Assembly: GCF_026008515.1 (NCBI RefSeq)
Contig: NZ_BQYM01000007.1
Coordinates: forward strand, 1 to 64,000
Source: Hoyosella levis
GTDB taxonomy: Bacteria > Actinomycetota > Actinomycetes > Mycobacteriales > Mycobacteriaceae
DNA length: 64,000 bases
Reading direction: 5' to 3'
The notes beneath the pieces are model-generated. The model saw only the letters and a list, made by a program, of their open reading frames with translations, was not told where the DNA came from and ran no database searches. How positions within the stretch are numbered: the stretch's first letter is position 1; every line of letters begins with the position of its first letter. A program made the position numbers and the translations under genes. This document shows, piece after piece, positions 54,403 to 63,611 of this stretch.

Positions 54403-57400
54403 ATGGCAGCCAAGGCGGGGATACCGGAGGGCGTGCGGCTCGAGCTCGCCCAGGCGAGTCCCCGGGCATCGGTGGCGCGCGTATGGACCGGCGAGCCCGG
54501 CCGCTTGCTGGCCCTCGTCTCTGCCAGTAGCCAGGCCGCGGAGGGAACCAGCACCGCGCTCGCCTGGCGTCCATACCAGGTCCTTGGCGGTCCGGGCACG
54601 GGGAAATCATCGCTGATGGCAGACCTTGTGGTCGAGGCTCTGCGCGGCGGCGCCGATCCGGAGTCCATCCTCGTGCTGGTCCCGTCGAAGCATGCGGCAG
54701 GCACGATGCGTGATGCCATCAGCGAGGCGATCGTTGATGACCCGCCCCATGGTGCGCCCCGCGCGAGCCGCGAGCCGCTCGTGCGGACCGTGCATTCCTA
54801 TGCCTTCGCTGTGCTCGCGCTCCATGCCGGCTTGTATGGGAATCCACCGCCCCGCCTGATCACGAGCAGCGAGCAGGACGCAGTGATGCGCGAGCTGCTG
54901 CACGGCGACATCGAGGATGACGCGGAGTACTGGCCGCCCGAGCTGAGGCCAGCTCTTGGGCTGGACGGTTTTGCTTCCGAGCTGCGGGATCTGGTGCGCC
55001 GGGCGGGCGAGCGGGGGCTCGGACCGGAGGACCTCGCGAGGCTCGGCAAGTCGCACAAGCGGCCCGCGTGGGTCGCGGCGGGGCGGTTCGCCATGGTCTA
55101 CGAGCAGGTGATGATGCTGCGGGGCTCGGTCGGCATGGAGGCCCCGCAGGCGACCGCTCCCGCGCTCGACGCCGCGGAGCTCGTCAGCGCCGCCGTCACC
55201 GCGTTTGCTTCCGATGCCAACCTGCTCGACCAGGAACGATCGCGGGTTCGCTACCTCTTCGTCGATGATGCCCAGCATCTTGATCCGCAGGCCGCGCAGC
55301 TCGTCGAGCTCATCGGTACCGGCGCGCGGATCGCCGTCCTGTCCGGTGATCCGGACCAGGGGATCTACCGCTTCCGTGGTGCGGATGCCCGCTTCCTGGA
55401 GGGGCTCGCCGGGACTGGCTCGGATCGCCAGGTCGTGCTCGGCGAGAGCTTTCGCATGCCGGTCGCTATCGCGGGCGTTGCGGCGCGGATCTCCGCGCGC
55501 ATTCCGGGGAGCCAGCCGCATCGGTCGCCCAGCCCATGGCAAGCCAGTCCAGGGCAGGCCAGTCCAGGGCAGGGCCATGTCCTCGCCGAGATCGTCCCCA
55601 CCCAGGCGCGCGAGGCCGCTCTCATCGCGGACGTGCTGCGGCGCGCGCACTTGATGGAGGGCATTGCCTGGTCCGACATGGCCGTCGTGGTGCGCTCGGT
55701 CCCCACGTTGTCCGCGCCGCTGCGCCGCGCGCTAGTCTCCGCGGGGGTGCCGGTGACAACGCCGGTTCCCGAGCATCCACTAGCCGTCCAGCGCGCCTCG
55801 CAGGCCATGCTCGTCGTGGCGAGGGCAGCGGCGCGGCGAACGGTGCCGGCCCTGGTTGCCGAGGACGCGCTGCTCTTGCTGACCGGCCCGATCGGCGGCG
55901 CCGACCCACTGCTGCTCAGGCGCGTGCGGCGTGGTGCCCGGCGGGCAGAGATGCGCCGGGGCGGGGAGCGTGATTCCGCCGAGCTGCTCGCGCTGCTCCT
56001 CACCGCGGAGGATGACGATGCGGATGCCGAGGGACTGCGCCGTGACCTGACACGCGCGGAGGCGGCACCGATCAACCGGGTACGCACCGTGCTGCGCCGG
56101 GCGCGGCGGGCGGAACGGCGCGGCAGGGGAGTGGAGGACGTTCTCTGGGAGGCATGGTCGGCGACCGGGCTGCAGCAGCACTGGCTCGCGAGCGCGCTGC
56201 GTGGCGGTGCCGCCGGAGCACAGGCCGATCGGGATCTTGATGCCATCGTTGCCCTGTTCGACGCCGCCGCCTCGTACGTCGATCGGCTCCCCGGCGGCTC
56301 GCTCGCGGGCTTCGTCGAGCACGTCGAGCAGCAGCAGATCGCGGCGGAGCCCTTCCAGCAATCCCAGTTGCACGAGGAGTCGGTGACCCTGCTCAGCGCG
56401 CATGCTGCCGCCGGGCGGGAGTGGGATGTCGTGGCGGTCGCGGGCGTGCAGGAAGGCACCTGGCCCTCGCTGCGCGGGCGCAGCAGCCTCCTCGGTGCCG
56501 AGGACCTCGATGACATCCTGGAGCGGGAAGCGAGCGGCGAGCCGGAATCTCCGCTCTCCCGGCTCGCCCCGCTGCTGGCCGACGAGCGCAAGCTCTTCCT
56601 GGTCGCGTGCAGCCGGGCCCGGCGCACCCTGCTGGTCACCGCGGTCGAATCGATCACCGGTGACGCGGACCTCGCGCCCTCTCGCTTTCTCCTGGATCTG
56701 CGGGACAGCCTGGACCCGTCCGGGCCCCCGATGCCCGAGGCGCAGGTACTGCCCGTCGAGCACCCGGCGCGCACCGTTCTCGCCCTGCCCGCGCTGGTGG
56801 CCCGCCTGCGTTCCGTGGTGTGCTCGCCGCACGAGACCGAGCAGCGCCAGCACCATGCTGCGGCGCAGCTCGCCCGCCTCGCCGCGGCGGGGGTGCCCGG
56901 AGCGGACCCGAAGCGCTGGTACGGCCTGGCTTCGCCCAGCACCAGCGACAGCCTCTGGGAGATCGCGGACGGCCCCGTGCCCCTCTCGCCCTCCTCTGTG
57001 GAGGAACTGCTTGCTTGCCCGCTGCGGTGGTTGCTCACCAAGCACGGCGGCACGGATTCCGACACCCTCAGCGCCATCAAGGGAACGCTCGTCCATACGC
57101 TCGCGCAAGCCGTCGCGGGGCGCATTCCCGACGAGGAGATCACCGGAGCGCTCGAGCGGGCATGGCAGAAGGTCAACGTGGGCGCGCCCTGGCATGCCCG
57201 CCACGAGCTCGCCCGGATGGAAGGCATGCTCGACAATTTCCGGCATTGGTTGCAAGCCACCCGGCGCGAGCTCACCGAGGCCGGGGTGGAGGTCGTGATC
57301 GACGGCGTGCTGCCCGGCTCGTCGGGCGAGGACGGTGCCGCTGGTGACGGTACCGCTGGAAGCGCTGAGCTGCCCGACGTGCGGCTTCGTGGCCGCATCG

Positions 57401-57795
57401 ACCGGCTCGAGCGTGACGCTGAGGGACGCCCGGTCGTGGTCGACATCAAGACGGCCCGCACCGCGATCACCGCGGGAAAGGCCGCCGAGCACGCGCAGCT
57501 CGCCACCTACCAGGTCGCCGCGCGGTCCGGCCTGATCCCCGGCGAGGACCTCGCGACCGGTGGCGCGCGCCTGCTCTACATCGCGCAATCCAATCGCACC
57601 ACGGGCGCCGCGGAAAGATCGCAGGACCCGCTCGACGACGAGTCCTGGATCGAATGGACTGGGCTGATCCGGCAGGCCGCCAGCGCCACGCAGGGCCCCG
57701 TGTTCGAGGCGCGCATCAATGACGGTTGCGACCATTGCCCCGTGCGATCAAGCTGCCCGGTCCAGGAGGAAGGACGGCAGGTGACCGAGCTGTGA
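54403..57795 (+). CDS. adnA: ATP-dependent helicase-nuclease subunit AdnA
   Basis: 1130-residue UvrD/AddB-like motor-nuclease that, with AdnB, resects DNA double-strand breaks in actinobacteria. Walker A GGPGTGKSS (about 62-70), motif II FVDDAQHLDP, motif III GDPDQGIYRFRGAD. The C-terminal RecB-family nuclease has VVVDIKTA, flanked by [4Fe-4S] cysteines (LLACPLRWLL and CDHCPVRSSC). ATG 54403 is preferred to a TTG twelve bases upstream. A 15-bp in-frame tandem duplication (55543-55572) encodes a repeated QASPG. The stop overlaps adnB by four bases. Confidence 0.94.
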   Translation: MAAKAGIPEGVRLELAQASPRASVARVWTGEPGRLLALVSASSQAAEGTSTALAWRPYQVLGGPGTGKSSLMADLVVEALRGGADPESILVLVPSKHAAGTMRDAISEAIVDDPPHGAPRASREPLVRTVHSYAFAVLALHAGLYGNPPPRLITSSEQDAVMRELLHGDIEDDAEYWPPELRPALGLDGFASELRDLVRRAGERGLGPEDLARLGKSHKRPAWVAAGRFAMVYEQVMMLRGSVGMEAPQATAPALDAAELVSAAVTAFASDANLLDQERSRVRYLFVDDAQHLDPQAAQLVELIGTGARIAVLSGDPDQGIYRFRGADARFLEGLAGTGSDRQVVLGESFRMPVAIAGVAARISARIPGSQPHRSPSPWQASPGQASPGQGHVLAEIVPTQAREAALIADVLRRAHLMEGIAWSDMAVVVRSVPTLSAPLRRALVSAGVPVTTPVPEHPLAVQRASQAMLVVARAAARRTVPALVAEDALLLLTGPIGGADPLLLRRVRRGARRAEMRRGGERDSAELLALLLTAEDDDADAEGLRRDLTRAEAAPINRVRTVLRRARRAERRGRGVEDVLWEAWSATGLQQHWLASALRGGAAGAQADRDLDAIVALFDAAASYVDRLPGGSLAGFVEHVEQQQIAAEPFQQSQLHEESVTLLSAHAAAGREWDVVAVAGVQEGTWPSLRGRSSLLGAEDLDDILEREASGEPESPLSRLAPLLADERKLFLVACSRARRTLLVTAVESITGDADLAPSRFLLDLRDSLDPSGPPMPEAQVLPVEHPARTVLALPALVARLRSVVCSPHETEQRQHHAAAQLARLAAAGVPGADPKRWYGLASPSTSDSLWEIADGPVPLSPSSVEELLACPLRWLLTKHGGTDSDTLSAIKGTLVHTLAQAVAGRIPDEEITGALERAWQKVNVGAPWHARHELARMEGMLDNFRHWLQATRRELTEAGVEVVIDGVLPGSSGEDGAAGDGTAGSAELPDVRLRGRIDRLERDAEGRPVVVDIKTARTAITAGKAAEHAQLATYQVAARSGLIPGEDLATGGARLLYIAQSNRTTGAAERSQDPLDDESWIEWTGLIRQAASATQGPVFEARINDGCDHCPVRSSCPVQEEGRQVTEL

Positions 57796-60700
57796 GCGGA
57801 CGATCAGGCAGCCGTGCCGCTTTCGCGCGGGCACGGTTCACCCCCGAGCAGATCGCCCAGGCGATCGGGCAGCACTCGCCCACCGAGGAACAGCGCGCGG
57901 TGATCACCGCTCCCGCCGGGCCGGTCCTGGTCGTTGCTGGAGCGGGAGCGGGAAAGACCGAGACCATGGCTGGGAGGGTGGTCTGGCTGGTGACGAATGG
58001 TTTCGTGAGCCCCGAGGAGATCCTGGGCCTGACCTTCACCCGCAAAGCAGCCCAGCAGCTCGGTCAGCGTATCCGGGCACGCCTCGCCCGGATCGCGGGC
58101 TCCTCCCTGCTGCGCGACGCCGACCCGGCGGGCGAGCTGCGCACCCGCCTCGAGATCGCCGAGCCGGACGTGAGCACGTATCACGCCTATGCGGGCAGGC
58201 TGCTCTCCGAGCACGGCCTGCGCCTGCCCATCGAGCCCTCCGCGACGCTGCTCGGCCAGACCGAGCTGTGGCAGCTCGCGTTCAAGGTGGTCAACACCTG
58301 GGATGGCCCGCTGGACATCGAGCACACCCCGGCAACGATCACCGACTCGGTGCTGGCGCTGTCCGGCGCGCTCGACGAGCACTTGATCGATATCGAGGAG
58401 CTCGAGGACCATCCGCACGAGTTCGAGGACCTCATCGCCACCCTCCCGCCCGGGCCGCGCCAGCGTGCCGAGCCTGCCCAGGGCCTGGTCAAGCCGGCCC
58501 TCGTGCAGCAGCATCGGCGCCAGCTCATCCCGCTCGTGCGGCGACTGCGCGACGCGCTGCGCGCGGAGGGGGCGCTCGACTTCGGCAGCCAGATGTCCCT
58601 CGCCGCCCGTGTCGCGGCCCGGCACCCCGAGGTGGGCGTCATCGAGCGATCCCGCTACCGGGTCGTGCTGCTCGATGAGTACCAGGACACCGGGCACGCG
58701 CAGCGGGTGCTGCTGTCCTCGCTCTACGGCGGAGGCCAGGACCGCGGCCTCGCCGTCACCGCGGTCGGCGACCCCATCCAGTCGATCTATGGATGGCGCG
58801 GTGCCTCCGCGGCGAACCTGCCCCGGTTCGCCACGGACTTCCCCGGCCCGCGCGGCAAGCCAGCCACCCGCCTCGAACTACTCACCAGCTGGCGCAACCC
58901 TGTCCGCGCCCTCGCGATCGCCAACTCGGTATCGAACCCGCTGCGTGCCCGCGGCATACCCGTGAGCATCCTCAAGCCGCGCCCCGGTGCGCCCGAGGGA
59001 GATATCCGTCTTGCGCTGTGCGCGGACGTGGAAGCGGAGCGCGCCTGGGTGGCCGACCATATCTCGGTGATCTACCAGCACGCCCTCGATCGCGGGGAAG
59101 CGCCACCTACCGCGGCGGTGCTCATCCGCCGCAACCGCGATGCCGCCCCGCTCGCGGAAGCCCTGCGCGAGCGCGGGCTGCCCGTGGAGGTCGTCGGGCT
59201 CGGTGGCCTCCTCGACACCCCCGAGGTGCAGGACCTTGTCGCGATGCTGCGGCTCGTCGCTGACCCGATGGCCGGCACCGCGGCGATGCGGGTGCTCACC
59301 GGCGCGCGATGGCAGCTCGGCGCCAGCGACATCACCACCCTGTGGTGGCGTGCCCGGCAGCTCGCGCTCACGCAGCGCACCGGCAGCAGCGGGGCCGTCA
59401 CCTCCTCCGAGGATCTCGATGAAGCCCTTGGCGAAGCGATCCCCGGCGAGCTCGCCGAGCATGCCGCCATCAGCGACGCGATCGCCGACCCGGGTGACCG
59501 GGCAAATTACTCCACCGAGGGCCACCGGCGCATCACGGCGCTGGCCGGGGAGCTCGCGCAGCTGCGCGGTCGGCTCGGCCAGCCCCTCACCGAGCTTGTC
59601 GCCGACGTGGAACGCACCATTGGCATTGGCATCGAGGCGGAGTCCCGCTGCGCGACCAGCATCGATGGCGGCACCGCTGGACGCGAGCACCTCGATGCGT
59701 TCGCGGATGTGGTGGCTGGGTACTCCCGCAACCCCGCAGCCACGCTGGGCGGCCTGCTCGGGTACCTCCAGGCGGCAGCGACCATCGAGAAGGGGCTCGC
59801 GCCGGGCGAGATCCAGGTGGCGCCCGATCGCGTGCAGATCCTCACCATGCACTCCGCGAAGGGCCTCGAATGGGAGGTCGTCGCGATCCCGCACCTGTGC
59901 AAAGGCGTGTTCCCCTCCGATTCACGCTCCGAGACCTGGCTCAGCAGCATGCGCGAGCTCCCCTCCCACCTGCGGGGCGACCGGGCCGAGCCCGGGGAGG
60001 AGGGCGCGGAAGGCGTGCCAGTCCTCGACACCAGCACCGCCACGAACCGCGCGCAGCTCAAGGACTCGCTCGACGCGCACACGGAAGCATTCGCGCGCCG
60101 CGGGCTCGACGAGGAACGCCGCCTGTTCTACGTCGCGGTCACCCGCACCGAGCGTGTCGTGCTGCTCTCCGGGCACCACTGGGCCGAGCAGGGACTCAAG
60201 CCCAAGGGTCCCTCGCTGTTCCTCGAGGAGGCCAAGGCGCTTGCCGAGGGCGAGCTCGCCGGGACCATCACCATCGAGCACTGGGCGGCCAAGCCCGATG
60301 AGGCCGAGAGCAACCCCTTGTCCGAGCAGGTCCATGCCGCCACCTGGCCGCGCGATGCCCTCGGGGCGCAGCGCGGCGCCGTGGAGGCCGGAGCCAAGCT
60401 GGTCCGCGCGGCGATGCGACAGGCCAAGCATGAAGCCGACGAGCAGCCAGACGAGGAACAGGCCGCGCAGGCCACGTGGGTCGATGCCGACGACACCGGG
60501 ACCACCGACGATGCCGAGGCGCAGCGATGGGCCGAAGATGTGGATGCGCTGCTGCGCGAGCGCGAGCAACGGCGGGAAACGATCGTCGAGGTGCGCCTGC
60601 CGCGGCACCTTTCGGTCAGCAACGTCGTGATGCTCGCCGGTTCCCCCGAGGAGCTCGCGGTGCGGCTGCGCCGGCCCCTGCCATACCCGCCGAACCCGCT

Positions 60701-61253
60701 GGCCCGGCGCGGCACCGCCTTCCACTCCTGGCTCGAGCGTCGCTACAGCGCCACCCGGCTGCTCGATCTCGACGATCTACCGGGCGCTGCGGACATCGAT
60801 GAGAAGGTCGACGACAACCTCGAGCAGCTCCAGGACGCCTTCGAGCGATCGCGGTGGGCAGCCCGCAACCCCGTCGAGGTGGAGGTGCCGTTCGAGACCG
60901 TCGTCGGCAACACCGTGCTGCGCGGCCGCATCGATGCCGTGTTCCGCGACGAGGACGGCGGCTGGACCGTCGTGGACTGGAAGACTGGCAAGGAGGCGGG
61001 GCCCCGCGATGAGCGGGCGGTCGCGATGCAGCTCGCGGCGTACCGCATCGCCTGGGCGGACCTGATGAGCACCACCGGTCATCCCATCGAGCTCGCCATG
61101 GTCCGGGCCGCGTTCCACTACGTGCGATCAGGCAACACCGTGGCGCCGCAGGACCTGCCCGACCGAGAGCAGCTCCGCGCGATCCTCGAGAATCCCGGCA
61201 ACACCGCCGCGGCAAGCCAGGTCGATCCCGCCGACGCAGCGCTCGACCACTAG
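57792..61253 (+). CDS. adnB: ATP-dependent helicase-nuclease subunit AdnB
   Basis: 1153-residue superfamily 1 helicase fused to a RecB-type nuclease. Walker A AGAGAGKTETMAGR (about 49-62), motif II LLDEYQDTGHAQR, motif III GDPIQSIYGWRGA, motif V/VI region TMHSAKGLEWEVV and FYVAVTRTERVV, nuclease motif VVDWKTGKEAGP. AdnB is the main motor of the heterodimer in mycobacteria. GTG 57792 overlaps the adnA stop (GTGA), matching the need for equal amounts; a longer in-frame ATG inside adnA is not used. Confidence 0.95.
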   Translation: MSGRSGSRAAFARARFTPEQIAQAIGQHSPTEEQRAVITAPAGPVLVVAGAGAGKTETMAGRVVWLVTNGFVSPEEILGLTFTRKAAQQLGQRIRARLARIAGSSLLRDADPAGELRTRLEIAEPDVSTYHAYAGRLLSEHGLRLPIEPSATLLGQTELWQLAFKVVNTWDGPLDIEHTPATITDSVLALSGALDEHLIDIEELEDHPHEFEDLIATLPPGPRQRAEPAQGLVKPALVQQHRRQLIPLVRRLRDALRAEGALDFGSQMSLAARVAARHPEVGVIERSRYRVVLLDEYQDTGHAQRVLLSSLYGGGQDRGLAVTAVGDPIQSIYGWRGASAANLPRFATDFPGPRGKPATRLELLTSWRNPVRALAIANSVSNPLRARGIPVSILKPRPGAPEGDIRLALCADVEAERAWVADHISVIYQHALDRGEAPPTAAVLIRRNRDAAPLAEALRERGLPVEVVGLGGLLDTPEVQDLVAMLRLVADPMAGTAAMRVLTGARWQLGASDITTLWWRARQLALTQRTGSSGAVTSSEDLDEALGEAIPGELAEHAAISDAIADPGDRANYSTEGHRRITALAGELAQLRGRLGQPLTELVADVERTIGIGIEAESRCATSIDGGTAGREHLDAFADVVAGYSRNPAATLGGLLGYLQAAATIEKGLAPGEIQVAPDRVQILTMHSAKGLEWEVVAIPHLCKGVFPSDSRSETWLSSMRELPSHLRGDRAEPGEEGAEGVPVLDTSTATNRAQLKDSLDAHTEAFARRGLDEERRLFYVAVTRTERVVLLSGHHWAEQGLKPKGPSLFLEEAKALAEGELAGTITIEHWAAKPDEAESNPLSEQVHAATWPRDALGAQRGAVEAGAKLVRAAMRQAKHEADEQPDEEQAAQATWVDADDTGTTDDAEAQRWAEDVDALLREREQRRETIVEVRLPRHLSVSNVVMLAGSPEELAVRLRRPLPYPPNPLARRGTAFHSWLERRYSATRLLDLDDLPGAADIDEKVDDNLEQLQDAFERSRWAARNPVEVEVPFETVVGNTVLRGRIDAVFRDEDGGWTVVDWKTGKEAGPRDERAVAMQLAAYRIAWADLMSTTGHPIELAMVRAAFHYVRSGNTVAPQDLPDREQLRAILENPGNTAAASQVDPADAALDH

Positions 61254-61256
61254 GCT
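61251..61256 (+). promoter_or_regulatory. Putative -10 box, leaderless reductase gene
   Basis: TAGGCT begins in the adnB stop codon and ends eight bases before ATG 61265. It suggests a separate leaderless transcript inside the gene cluster. Confidence 0.4.
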
Positions 61257-61264
61257 CGGTGAGC

Positions 61265-62452
61265 ATGACGAGAAGAATCCTGGTGTTTGGTGCCACAGGC
61301 TATACCGGCGGCCTCGTCGCGCAGGAGCTCCTCGCCCGCCGGGAACGCCCCACCCTGGTCGGGCGCGACCCCGACGCGCTCGCGCTCCGCGCGCGGGAGC
61401 TCTCGCCGCAGCAGCCGCTGCCCACCATCGCTCTCGATGTGCGCGACGTGGGAACGCTGCGCCGCACCATCACTGCTGACGACGTGATCATCACGACGAT
61501 CGGCCCGTTCGAGGATCTCGGCCGCACCGTGGCGGAGGCCGCCGCCGAGGCCGGTGCCAGCTACCTCGACTCCGCGGGCGAGCCGTCCTTCATCCGCTGG
61601 ATCTTCGCCAAGCTCGGTGCCCGCGCTGCCCACCGCGGCGCCCGCCTCATGCCAGGATTCGGGCACGAGTACGTCAGCGGACAGCTCGCCGGCGCCTGGG
61701 CCCTTGAGAAAGCCGCCGAGATGGGCATGCCCCACCGGCTCGAGATCGGCTACTTCCGCGCCAATGGTTCCCTGTGCTCCCTCAGCCGCGGCACCATCGC
61801 CTCACTCGCCGGGGCGAGCCTGCAACGCTCCTTCACCTACCGCGGTGGCATCCGTGACGAGCGGCCCGGCGCCCGCAGCGCCCGCTTCTCGATCGGCGGG
61901 CGCAATCGCAGCGGGTTCAGCATCGGCACCACCGAGCACCTCACGATCCCCGAGATCTCGCCGAGCCTGCAGGAGCTTGACGTCTACCTCGGATGGTTCG
62001 GCAAGGCATCGCCGATGCTGTCGCGCGCCAGCATCGCCGTGCCCGCGCTGCGCTCCATCCCCGGTTCCCAGCGTCTTATCGCCGCGGTCGGAGCGCGCGC
62101 AAGCACGATGCGCTCCAGCGAGCTCGACCAGCCCGCCCTCGCGCAGTCGCGCACCCTCGTCGCTGCCCGGGTGTTCGCCGCATCTGGTCATCAGCTCGGT
62201 GCCGTCAACCTCCGCGGCCCCAACCAGTACCAGCTCACTGCCTCCTTGCTCGCCTGGGCGGCCGTCGTGGAGTCGCACGCGAGCACGCGGGCCGTCCACC
62301 GTCGCACCGGCGTGCTGGGCGCGATCCAGGCTTTTGGCCTCGGGGCGATCCGCGACACCTGCCGACACTATGGGCTCGATGATGAGTCAGCTGGGCCCGA
62401 GGCAGAAGCACCCGCGCCGCCCCTGCTCCTCGCCGACGGCAACGAGGAATAG
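61265..62452 (+). CDS. Saccharopine dehydrogenase-like reductase
   Basis: 395 residues with an N-terminal NAD(P) Rossmann motif (VFGATGYTGGLVAQELL, about 7-23) typical of the saccharopine dehydrogenase-like family that includes mycobacterial trans-acting enoyl reductases. TIGPFEDLGRTVAEA, GASYLDSAGE and MPGFGHEYVSG are family segments. Substrate unknown: lysine metabolism is unlikely because no partner genes are present; lipid reduction is possible. ATG 61265 is placed eight bases after a TAGGCT box; GTG 61259 is the alternative. Confidence 0.85.
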   Translation: MTRRILVFGATGYTGGLVAQELLARRERPTLVGRDPDALALRARELSPQQPLPTIALDVRDVGTLRRTITADDVIITTIGPFEDLGRTVAEAAAEAGASYLDSAGEPSFIRWIFAKLGARAAHRGARLMPGFGHEYVSGQLAGAWALEKAAEMGMPHRLEIGYFRANGSLCSLSRGTIASLAGASLQRSFTYRGGIRDERPGARSARFSIGGRNRSGFSIGTTEHLTIPEISPSLQELDVYLGWFGKASPMLSRASIAVPALRSIPGSQRLIAAVGARASTMRSSELDQPALAQSRTLVAARVFAASGHQLGAVNLRGPNQYQLTASLLAWAAVVESHASTRAVHRRTGVLGAIQAFGLGAIRDTCRHYGLDDESAGPEAEAPAPPLLLADGNEE

Positions 62453-62498
62453 ACGACCACGATCGCGAGTAGCCGCACCTGGCGCACGCCGGGCGCGC

Positions 62499-62504
62499 TA
62501 GCCT
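62499..62504 (+). promoter_or_regulatory. -10 box, leaderless channel gene
   Basis: TAGCCT ends six bases before GTG 62511; no ribosome binding site is present. Confidence 0.55.
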
Positions 62505-62510
62505 CGGGAT

Positions 62511-63611
62511 GTGCGCAACCTGATGCGGAGGCGAGCAGCCGCGCGAGACCTGACAAGCCGGCCGCTGCATGCCCTTGTTGGCGTTGTCCGCATGCCCAAG
62601 CCCGAGACCAGCCCCATGAGCGCGATCACCTGGCGCATCGTCGGCGCCGCGCTGGCCGTGGCATTGACCTCGTTCGTGGTGTATTTCGACCGGGATGGCT
62701 ACAGCAACTCCCTCGACACGCCACTGACATACCTCGACTGCCTCTACTACGCGACGGTCAGCCTCTCGACCACCGGCTACGGCGATATCGCGCCCCTGTC
62801 CCAGTTCGCGCGCGCCACCAACATCTTCTTCATCACCCCGCTGCGGGTGATGTTCTTCATCCTGCTCATCGGCACCACGCTGGAAGTACTGACCGAGGCC
62901 TCGCGCCAGGCGTGGCGGATTCAACGCTGGAGGGAACGCGTGCGCAATCACACCGTCGTAGTTGGCTATGGCACCAAGGGACGCACCGCGGTCGACGCGA
63001 TGATCGGCGATGGCGTCCCCGCCAGCGACATCGTGGTCGTCGATACGGATAATGCGGTCCTCGAGGCGGCGTCCGCGCGCGGCCTGGTCACGGTGCATGG
63101 CTCTGCCACCCGCGGTGATGTGCTGCGGCTCGCGGGAGTCCCCCATGCCCGCTCGATCATCATCGCCACCAACCGGGACGATGCCTCGGTCCTCGCGACG
63201 CTCACCGCGAGGGAGATAGCGCCACGCGCGAAGATCATCGCCGCGATCCGGGAGTCCGAGAACACCCACTTGCTCAAGCAATCCGGCGCCGACTCTGTCG
63301 TGGTGTCCTCCGAGACCGCCGGGCGGCTGCTCGGGATCGCGACCACCACCCCCACCGTCGTGGAGATGATCGAGGACCTGCTCACCCCGGAAGTGGGTTT
63401 CGCCATCGCCGAGCGCGCCGTCACCGACGAGGAGATCGGCAGCTCCCCGCGGTCGCTGAAGAACATCGTGCTCGGCGTCGTCCGCGCCGGGGAACTGCAT
63501 CGCGCAGACGACGAGGACATCGCCATGATCGAGGCAGGCGATCGGGTGCTGTTCCTCCGGCACGCGCATCGCGAAGCGCAGCGGATCAGCGAGAAACAGG
63601 ATTCTCGATGA
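62511..63611 (+). CDS. Potassium channel with TrkA-N/RCK domain
   Basis: 366 residues. Two membrane helices (about 39-58 and 105-126) flank a pore loop with the K+ selectivity filter TTGYGD (about 87-92). A cytoplasmic RCK domain follows, with the Rossmann motif VVVGYGTKGRT and the VDTD and GSATRGDVLRLAG segments, then a TrkA-C-like part. It matches Rv3200c. It should form tetrameric K+ channels gated by nucleotide or ion binding. The stop overlaps nudC by four bases. Confidence 0.92.
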   Translation: MRNLMRRRAAARDLTSRPLHALVGVVRMPKPETSPMSAITWRIVGAALAVALTSFVVYFDRDGYSNSLDTPLTYLDCLYYATVSLSTTGYGDIAPLSQFARATNIFFITPLRVMFFILLIGTTLEVLTEASRQAWRIQRWRERVRNHTVVVGYGTKGRTAVDAMIGDGVPASDIVVVDTDNAVLEAASARGLVTVHGSATRGDVLRLAGVPHARSIIIATNRDDASVLATLTAREIAPRAKIIAAIRESENTHLLKQSGADSVVVSSETAGRLLGIATTTPTVVEMIEDLLTPEVGFAIAERAVTDEEIGSSPRSLKNIVLGVVRAGELHRADDEDIAMIEAGDRVLFLRHAHREAQRISEKQDSR

